Shown here in pieces: positions 11,492 to 16,434 of a DNA stretch of 16,434 bases. This DNA is from Hymenobacter sp. (GTDB lineage Bacteria > Bacteroidota > Bacteroidia > Cytophagales > Hymenobacteraceae): the NCBI GenBank assembly GCA_025362615.1, contig JANYFQ010000018.1, forward strand, positions 1-16,434. The letters are read 5' to 3'. Position numbers and translations under genes: made by a program. Under the pieces are notes generated by a model. That model was not told the DNA's origin. It saw nothing but the letters and a program-made list of their open reading frames with translations, and did no database searches. Numbering within the stretch: position 1 is the stretch's first letter; every line of letters begins with the position of its first letter.

Positions 11492-13240
11492 GTGGCCAGC
11501 TTGCTCAACTTTCGCATCGGGGTCGAAGACCTGCTCGGCCCGCGCCTGACGGGCTTGCTCGCGCAGGCCCAACGCTTTGGGCGCGAAGTGGAACGGCCCC
11601 ACCCGGTTACACTAGACAGCGGACGGTATTATGACAGTTTGGGCAAGATGCGGGAGGCAAACGGCCGGTTCGTGGCTGGAGCCAAGAGTGGTTTTGCCAG
11701 CGCCGAAAGCGGTGCGGGGGGCAGCGTAGCCGGATTAGGCGGTTTGTTAGCAAAGCTGGGCGGGGCGTTTGCCGTCTTTGAAGGTTTCAAGGGAATTGCC
11801 AAAATGGGGGCCGACCTCGAGCAAACCCGCATCCAGTTCGAAACCTTCACCGGCACGGCCGCCAAGGGCAACGCCGTGCTGGCCGACCTGCAAAAGTTCG
11901 CGCAGGTGACGCCCTTCGAGGACAACCAGGTGATTGCCGCCGGGCGGCAGCTGCTGGCCTTCGGCGAAGACGCCCAGAGCCTCAACCCCATCCTCACCAA
12001 GCTCGGCAACATCAGCAGCGCCACGGGCAAGGACTTTAACGAGCTGGTGAGCCTGTATGGCAAGAACAAGCTCTCGGGCATCATCCAGGGCGAAGACCTC
12101 AACCAGCTCAACGACTCCGGCATCCCGGTGATGGAGTCGCTTGCCCGGCAACTGGGCGTGACCACGGGCCAGGTGCGGAAGATGGGGGCCGAGGGCAAAA
12201 TCAGCTTCTCGATGCTCAACACGGCCTTCGACGAGCTGGGCGGCCCGGCCGGCAAGTGGGGCGACCTGATGGACAAGCAAAGCAAGACGCTGGCCGGGCG
12301 CTGGAGCAGCCTCATGGGCTTCGCCCAGAACCTGGGCGGTAAGCTGGGCGAAATGCTGGTGCCCTTTTTGGGCAAGATAGTGGACGGGGGCAACGCCGTG
12401 CTGACGTTCGTGAGCACCAACGGCGACAAGATTTCGGCCATGCTGGCCCCGCTGGCCGACGCGGTGCAGCCGCTGGTGGCCGCGTTTTCGGACGTGTTCG
12501 CACAATTCGACGTGGGCCAGGGCAGCGGCGGGCTGCTGGTGGCGGTGTTCAACGGCCTGGCCACGGCCATCAGCTACCTCGCCCCGCCCCTGAAGATAGC
12601 GGCCGGCCTGCTGGGGGCGCTCATTGGCTACCAGGTGAAGGTGTACGGCGCCATCGCCAAGTTCCTTGAAACCAGCCCGCGCCTGCAAAAATTCTTCGCG
12701 GGCCTCTGGGAAGGGGCCGTGGCCGTGTTTCGGGGCATCGCCGAGGCGGCCACCAAGTTCCTGGGCGGCGTGGGCGACGTGATTGAGGGCGTGTTCACGG
12801 GCAACTTCGGCAAGATTAAGAGCGGGCTGCTGGCCACCCTCAACGGCCTGGGCGACGCGCAATTTGACAAGATTGGCCAGAAGGCCGCCGATGGGTTCGT
12901 GGGCGGCTACAAGAAAAGCTTTCAGAAAAGCACGCTTTTCGACACCCAAGCACCGGGCGCCGCCGAAAGCAGCGCCACGGCCTTCATGGGCGGCAACAAG
13001 AAAGCCGCCGGGGGCGCGGGCGGCCCCGGCCTCACCGCCGGGCTGAAGCAAGCCGCCGGGGCGGGCGTGGGCGGCGGAGCCTCGCGGGTGATGAACATCA
13101 AGCTCGAAATCCGCGAGATGCTCAACAACATGAAGGTGGAGGTGGCCAGCGCGGGCGAAGGAGCCGAGCGCATCGGGCAACTCATCCGCGACACGGTACT
13201 GGCCGAACTCAACGACGTCATGACCTTAACGAGCGAATAG
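11492..13240 (+). CDS. Tail tape measure protein
   Basis: 582 residues from GTG 11492. A conserved tape-measure domain lies at about 105-270, with the typical blocks LEQTRIQFETFTGTAAKGNA, TPFEDNQVIAAGRQLLAFGE and a phage-minor-tail pattern AGRWSSLMGFAQNLGGKLGE. A hydrophobic stretch (about 345-385) is probably the segment that crosses the membrane on injection, and the C-terminus NIKLEIREMLNNMKVEVASA is helical. At about 1.5 angstrom per residue the protein predicts a short tail of the order of 85-90 nm. GTG is the only convincing start, 9 nt after the chaperone extension stop. Codons at about 11600-11770 are less GC-rich than elsewhere, perhaps a recombination joint. Confidence 0.92.
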   Translation: MASLLNFRIGVEDLLGPRLTGLLAQAQRFGREVERPHPVTLDSGRYYDSLGKMREANGRFVAGAKSGFASAESGAGGSVAGLGGLLAKLGGAFAVFEGFKGIAKMGADLEQTRIQFETFTGTAAKGNAVLADLQKFAQVTPFEDNQVIAAGRQLLAFGEDAQSLNPILTKLGNISSATGKDFNELVSLYGKNKLSGIIQGEDLNQLNDSGIPVMESLARQLGVTTGQVRKMGAEGKISFSMLNTAFDELGGPAGKWGDLMDKQSKTLAGRWSSLMGFAQNLGGKLGEMLVPFLGKIVDGGNAVLTFVSTNGDKISAMLAPLADAVQPLVAAFSDVFAQFDVGQGSGGLLVAVFNGLATAISYLAPPLKIAAGLLGALIGYQVKVYGAIAKFLETSPRLQKFFAGLWEGAVAVFRGIAEAATKFLGGVGDVIEGVFTGNFGKIKSGLLATLNGLGDAQFDKIGQKAADGFVGGYKKSFQKSTLFDTQAPGAAESSATAFMGGNKKAAGGAGGPGLTAGLKQAAGAGVGGGASRVMNIKLEIREMLNNMKVEVASAGEGAERIGQLIRDTVLAELNDVMTLTSE

Positions 13241-13241
13241 G

Positions 13242-13916
13242 ATGGAAACTTTAGGCAGTGCGTTTTCGATGCCCCAGCAGGCCGCCGGCTCCCTCAACGG
13301 GGCGGGCGGGCAGGTGGTGCTCGACCTGCGGGCGCTGACGGCCGAAGCCTTCGGCCGGTCGGGGCTGCGGCGTTTTGCCGTGGGGCAGCCCGGCGCGGCG
13401 CAAGCGAACGGATGCCAGTTTCCGGGCGTGGCGGGCACGGCCGCCGCGCCGGCCACCCGCACCGGGCTGCTGGGGCTGCCCGTGTTCGTGGCCGTGGACC
13501 TGGGCGCGGCCACCAACCCCGCCACCGGGGCCACGGCGGCGGGCGTGTCGCTGCTCGACCCGCTGGTGACAGTGGCCATGCCCTTCAACGTGGTGAAAAC
13601 GAGCATCACCGGCCGGCGGGGCACGGTGAAGGAGTTTATTGCCCAGGACGACTACGCCGTGAGCATCCGCACCATCCTGGCCACCGACCCGCTGGCTCCC
13701 GGCCGCACCGCCTACCCGCTGGCCCAGGTGCAGGCCCTGCGCGACCTGCTGGCCCTGGGCGTGGCCCCGCCCGTGAGCGGCTGGCTGTCGGACGTGTGGG
13801 GCATTCATTCCCTCGTGGTGCTCAACGCCCGCTTCGAGCCGCTGCCGGGCTTCACCAATTTGCAGGCCGTCGAACTCGACTGCCTGAGCGACGACCCCAT
13901 CGAACTGAGCTTGTAG
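13242..13916 (+). CDS. DUF6046-like baseplate/tail protein
   Basis: 224 residues from ATG 13242. After a variable Ala/Gly-rich N-terminal half, the C-terminal half carries VVKTSITGRRGTVKEFIAQD, DYAVSIRTIL, a YPLAQVQALRDLL helix, WLSDVWGIHSLVVL and LQAVELDCLSDDPIEL, which I recognise as the DUF6046 pattern of Bacteroidota phages. Occupying the slot between tape measure and hub, it is equivalent in position to Mu gp43-like or LysM-type tail-end proteins, which link the tube end to the hub. It ends directly against the hub ATG. Confidence 0.75.
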   Translation: METLGSAFSMPQQAAGSLNGAGGQVVLDLRALTAEAFGRSGLRRFAVGQPGAAQANGCQFPGVAGTAAAPATRTGLLGLPVFVAVDLGAATNPATGATAAGVSLLDPLVTVAMPFNVVKTSITGRRGTVKEFIAQDDYAVSIRTILATDPLAPGRTAYPLAQVQALRDLLALGVAPPVSGWLSDVWGIHSLVVLNARFEPLPGFTNLQAVELDCLSDDPIELSL

Positions 13917-14948
13917 ATGTTGTACCCCTCTTGTGAAATTTCCATCGGCACGCTGCCCGCCTTCGACTTCGTACACGAGGTGAAGGTGGAAAGCGCGTGG
14001 CAGAAATTCACCGACACGGCCACCATCACGCTGCCGCGCAAATTGCGGCTGCTGCGCCAGGGCCAGGCCATGCAACTGCCCGACCTGGTGCAGGTGGGCG
14101 ACGCCGTGACCATCAAGTACGGCTACGACGGGGCGCGGCGGACGGAGTTTGCGGGCTACGTGGCGGCCCTGAAGCCGGGTACGCCCTGGGTGGTGGAGTG
14201 CGAAGATGCGATGTGGGCGCTGAAACGGCGGGCGCTGAAAAGCGTGTCGTGGCGGGCGGCCACCTTGCGCCAGGTGCTGGCCTACGTGCGCGACCAGAAC
14301 GGCCTGGCCTTCGAAATCGAGGAGTTGGGGGCGCTGACGGTTGGCAAGTACGCCATCAACCAAGCCACCGGGGCGCAGGTGCTGGACGACCTGAAAAAAC
14401 GCTTCGGGCTGTGCTGCTTCTTCCGGGGCGGGCGGCTGGTAGCGGGCAACCCCTACAACCACCAGACGGCGGCCACCCACCGCTACGCCTTCGCCCACAA
14501 CGTCGTGGCCAGCGACCTGGCCTACACCCGTGCCCAGGACGTGGCCCTGCACTTCCGGGCCAGCTCGACGCAACCGGACGGTAAGAAGCTGGTGTGGGAC
14601 GAAACCGGCACCACCAAGCCCGCCGCCAAGCAAGGCACCCCGCCGGCGGCCACCGCCTTCAGCGCCGGCCTGGGCAAGGGCGAGCTGCGCGAGCTGCAAG
14701 CCCCGCCCGGCTTGGCGCTGCCCCAACTCGAAGCCTGGGCGCGGGCCGAGATGGGCCGCCTGCGCTTCGACGGCTACCGGGGCGGCCTCACCACCTTCGG
14801 CAACCCGGCCGCCGAACACGGCGACGTGGCCGAAATCAGCGACCCGGACTACCCCGAACGGGCCGGGCGCTACTACATCGACAGCGTGACGAAGACCTTC
14901 GGCGTGAACGGTTCGCGCCGCCAACTAAAGCTAGGACCCAAAGCATGA
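13917..14948 (+). CDS. Tail hub protein, gpD/gp27-like (operon copy)
   Basis: 343 residues from ATG 13917. It is the orthologous-position hub: after the DUF6046-like gene and before the spike-like and gp25-like genes, as gpD/Mu gp44 are placed. Blocks shared with the minus-strand copy are CEISIGTLPAFDFVHEVKVE (about 6-25), FTDTATITLPRKL, GYDGAR, VGKYAINQATGAQVLDDLKK, HFRASSTQPDGKKLVW and YPERAGRYYIDSVTKTFGVN near the C-terminus. Hub proteins of this fold (VgrG N-terminal-like) form a trimer that joins the tube to the puncturing device. Codons are strongly GC-biased like the neighbouring tail genes, unlike the left copy. Confidence 0.9.
   Translation: MLYPSCEISIGTLPAFDFVHEVKVESAWQKFTDTATITLPRKLRLLRQGQAMQLPDLVQVGDAVTIKYGYDGARRTEFAGYVAALKPGTPWVVECEDAMWALKRRALKSVSWRAATLRQVLAYVRDQNGLAFEIEELGALTVGKYAINQATGAQVLDDLKKRFGLCCFFRGGRLVAGNPYNHQTAATHRYAFAHNVVASDLAYTRAQDVALHFRASSTQPDGKKLVWDETGTTKPAAKQGTPPAATAFSAGLGKGELRELQAPPGLALPQLEAWARAEMGRLRFDGYRGGLTTFGNPAAEHGDVAEISDPDYPERAGRYYIDSVTKTFGVNGSRRQLKLGPKA
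13930..14041 (+). repeat. Near-identical 112-nt block shared with the other hub gene (direct reading)
   Basis: Matches the minus strand of 1982-2093 with mismatches at 13995, 13997 and 14036; 13930-13994 is identical for 65 nt, including synonymous third positions. It ends sharply at 14042, beyond which the genes diverge. Confidence 0.95.
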
Positions 14949-15118
14949 GACACATCCTTCGCCCCCGCGCCCTGACCACCTGCCAGACCGCCGCCGGGCA
15001 CCCCGTGCGCGTGGTGTCGGCCACCGACTTCGACGAAAGCGTGAAGGTCGTGAGCCTCCGAACCGGCCTGCGCTTCACCACAACCCGCGCCGACCTGTTT
15101 GAGAAAGGGAGCAAGTAG
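14945..15118 (+). CDS. Small hypothetical protein
   Basis: 57 residues from ATG 14945, overlapping the hub stop (ATGA). It reads MRHILRPRALTTCQTAAGHP and ends in LRTGLRFTTTRADLFEKGSK: a compact beta-rich, basic protein with no membrane segment. It lies between the hub and the spike-like gene, so it may be a baseplate accessory. Family not recognised. Confidence 0.65.
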   Translation: MRHILRPRALTTCQTAAGHPVRVVSATDFDESVKVVSLRTGLRFTTTRADLFEKGSK

Positions 15119-15126
15119 CAACCCCC

Positions 15127-15153
15127 AACAAGAAACAAGAAACAAGAAACAAG
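15127..15153 (+). repeat. Heptanucleotide tandem repeat AACAAGA, 3.9 copies
   Basis: AACAAGA is repeated from 15127 to 15153 without a mismatch, ending 4 nt before the ATG at 15158. The repeat contains no T and should be unstructured in mRNA. Confidence 0.95.
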
Positions 15154-15157
15154 CACC

Positions 15158-15601
15158 ATGCGCGAAGAACTCCGCCGCTTCATCCTCAGCCACGTACCCA
15201 CCCAAAGCCTGGGCGGCACGGTGCTGCGCGTGAACGCGGCCCGCGCCCTGTGCGACGTGCAGCCCGCCGACCCCGAAGCGCCGCAGTTGCTCGACGTGCA
15301 ACTGCGGGCCGTGGACGACGGCAGTAGTAAAGGCTTCGTGCTGTGGCCCGTGGTGGGCAGCGCCGTGGTGGTGGGCCTACTCAACAACGACCCGGCCGAC
15401 GCCTACGTGGCCGCCGTGAGCCGGGTGGAAGCCTTCACGCTGGCCACGGGCACCGACAGCCTGGCCGCGCTGCTGACCGACCTGCTCGTGGCCGTGCAGC
15501 AACTCACCGTCACGACCGGCACCGGCCCCAGCGGGCCGCCCATCAACCTGCCCGCCTTCCAGGCCCTGGCCCAACGAACCAGCCAACTCCTTCGCTCCTG
15601 A
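15158..15601 (+). CDS. Baseplate spike / gpV-like protein
   Basis: 147 residues from ATG 15158. The N-terminal part (GTVLRVNAARALCDVQPADP, then LLDVQLRAVDDGSSKGFVLW, PVVGSAVVVGLLNNDPADAY) has the strand pattern of an OB-fold as in gpV/gp5-type spike proteins. The C-terminal part is a helix with a Gly/Pro-rich segment and no visible repetitive beta-helix or lysozyme domain. The short length suggests a small spike with a separate tip. Located next to the hub and gp25 genes. Confidence 0.65.
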   Translation: MREELRRFILSHVPTQSLGGTVLRVNAARALCDVQPADPEAPQLLDVQLRAVDDGSSKGFVLWPVVGSAVVVGLLNNDPADAYVAAVSRVEAFTLATGTDSLAALLTDLLVAVQQLTVTTGTGPSGPPINLPAFQALAQRTSQLLRS

Positions 15602-15604
15602 CCC

Positions 15605-15838
15605 ATGCTCGACACCGCCACCGCCGAAGCCGCCATCGTGGCCCTGCTCGATGACCTCGCCGCCCGCACCGACAACCCCGCCCAGGCCCGGCGGGATTTT
15701 GCCCGCGACCTCGTGGCCGCCGTGGCCGCCCTCCTCCGCACGGCCACCTTCTTGCCCGCTACCGCGCCCGTGACCACGGCGGGCACGGCCGCCGCCCAAA
15801 CCGGCACCGCCAACCTCGCCGCCGTTCGCCTGACCTGA
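15605..15838 (+). CDS. Small hypothetical phage protein
   Basis: 77 residues from ATG 15605, 3 nt after the spike-like gene. An Ala/Asp-rich helix (TAEAAIVALLDDLAARTDNP, then ARRDFARDLVAAVAALLRTA) is followed by a Thr/Ala-rich disordered tail. Not recognised. The stop region holds a CTGAC triple repeat, without obvious meaning. Confidence 0.55.
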   Translation: MLDTATAEAAIVALLDDLAARTDNPAQARRDFARDLVAAVAALLRTATFLPATAPVTTAGTAAAQTGTANLAAVRLT

Positions 15839-15847
15839 CCTGACCCC

Positions 15848-16159
15848 ATGCCCACCCTTGCCACCGACCTTTTGCTCGACGACTACGACCTGGCTTTCAC
15901 CGAGGCCGGCGACCTGGCCGTGGGCGCCAGCGACAGCCAGCACGTGGGGCTGCTGCTGCTCACCCACCCAGGCGAATGGCGCGAACACCCCACCGTGGGC
16001 GTGGGGCTGCGCGAGTGGCAAAGCGGCCCGCTGGGCGCGGCCCAGGCCGCCGCACTGCAACGCGAGGTAGCTGTGCAGTTGGGGCTGGACGGCTACGAAA
16101 TCCTTGAAAACGACCTGCGCGACTTGTCGGCGGCGCGGCTTAACGCGGTACGGAAATGA
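15848..16159 (+). CDS. Baseplate wedge protein, gp25/gpW-like
   Basis: 103 residues from ATG 15848. The pattern DYDLAFTEAGDLAVGASDSQ, then VGLLLLTHPGEWREHPTVGV and LREWQSGPLG, and a C-terminal ELGLDGYEI-like helix/strand, is the lysozyme-like GPW_gp25 fold of T4 gp25 and P2 gpW. It nucleates sheath assembly at the baseplate. Its place after the spike-like gene is the standard one, and it overlaps the next ATG (ATGA). Confidence 0.85.
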   Translation: MPTLATDLLLDDYDLAFTEAGDLAVGASDSQHVGLLLLTHPGEWREHPTVGVGLREWQSGPLGAAQAAALQREVAVQLGLDGYEILENDLRDLSAARLNAVRK

Positions 16160-16434
16160 GTGCCACCACCATCACCGCCGGCCAGAGCCTAGTGGACGTG
16201 ACCCTGCAAGAGCTAGGCAGCGTGGCCGCCCTTTTCGACCAAGCCGACGCGGCGGGCGTGTCCATCACCGACGCGCTGACACCCGGCCAGGTGCTATCGG
16301 TGCCGGCCAGCGCGGCGGCGGTGCCGGCCGTGGTGGGCTACTACGCAGGGCGCGGCTACCGCGTGAATACCCAGGCCCCCGCGCCCGGTCCGCCGCCGCC
16401 TGCCCCCGGCGACTTTTCGCATTTAGATTTTTCA
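16156..16434 (+). CDS. LysM-like tail/baseplate protein, 3' end outside window
   Basis: From ATG 16156 the frame is open for 93 codons to the right edge. Residues 5-50 (ITAGQSLVDVTLQELGSVAA, then ITDALTPGQVLSVP) have the beta-alpha-alpha-beta pattern of a LysM-like domain. Then comes a Pro/Ala-rich linker. In myophages a small LysM-like protein sits near the baseplate. Full length and function are not visible here. Confidence 0.55.
   Translation, partial: MSATTITAGQSLVDVTLQELGSVAALFDQADAAGVSITDALTPGQVLSVPASAAAVPAVVGYYAGRGYRVNTQAPAPGPPPPAPGDFSHLDFS

Noticed and set aside
1..16434. CRISPR array, tRNA or rRNA genes, insertion sequence, integrase, attachment sites, defence system
   Set aside because: Read on both strands, I saw no regular spaced repeats, no cloverleaf-like sequence, no transposase or recombinase motifs and no recognisable defence proteins.

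Overview
The window looks like part of a contractile-tailed (myovirus-type) prophage or phage from a GC-rich member of the Bacteroidota, most likely a Cytophagales such as Hymenobacter. This assignment is inference. It rests on the high GC content, on at least three matches to the Bacteroidota -7 promoter box TAnnTTTG at sensible places, on the absence of Shine-Dalgarno sequences before nearly all genes, and on structural protein families (DUF6046-like, DUF2586-like sheath, DUF5675-like) typical of phages of this phylum. I see no integrase, transposase, tRNA, rRNA or CRISPR array, and neither end of the element is visible.

Layout. (1) 1-862 is a control-like region: a minus-strand gene running off the left edge and a plus-strand 54-residue ribbon-helix-helix protein are divergently transcribed from two facing TAnnTTTG boxes, with an 8-bp inverted repeat between them and a hairpin terminator after the small gene. 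(2) 1024-4892 is a minus-strand operon, in order of transcription: terminase small subunit, terminase large subunit, a 20-codon mini-ORF, a DUF1320/Mu gp36-like head-tail completion protein, an AT-rich small HTH gene, a small acidic protein and a complete tail-hub (gpD/gp27-like) gene. (3) 4893-5070 is a divergent junction holding a large inverted repeat and a promoter. (4) 5071-16434 is one long plus-strand late operon: ClpP-type head protease/scaffold, major capsid protein, a multi-hairpin gap, a small protein, a lysis cassette (DUF5675 cell-wall protein, membrane/coiled-coil protein, lipoprotein with a C-terminal membrane anchor, two-helix holin), a Lys/Ala/Pro-rich small protein, tail sheath, tail tube, tail assembly chaperone with a -1 frameshift extension, tape measure, DUF6046-like baseplate protein, tail hub, small protein, spike-like protein, small protein, gp25-like wedge protein and a LysM-like protein cut by the right edge. 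No portal or gp30/F-like head protein is in the window, although terminase and capsid are.

How it works together: the minus operon packages DNA and completes the head, and the plus operon builds head, lysis functions and tail. Three things deserve most attention. First, the two hub genes are in inverted orientation about 11.8 kb apart; they are only moderately similar overall but share a 112-nt 5' block with three mismatches, including 65 identical nt. Second, there is a textbook A AAA AAG slippery site in the tail chaperone gene. Third, a lipoprotein with a C-terminal membrane anchor sits in the lysis cassette and has the architecture of a unimolecular spanin.
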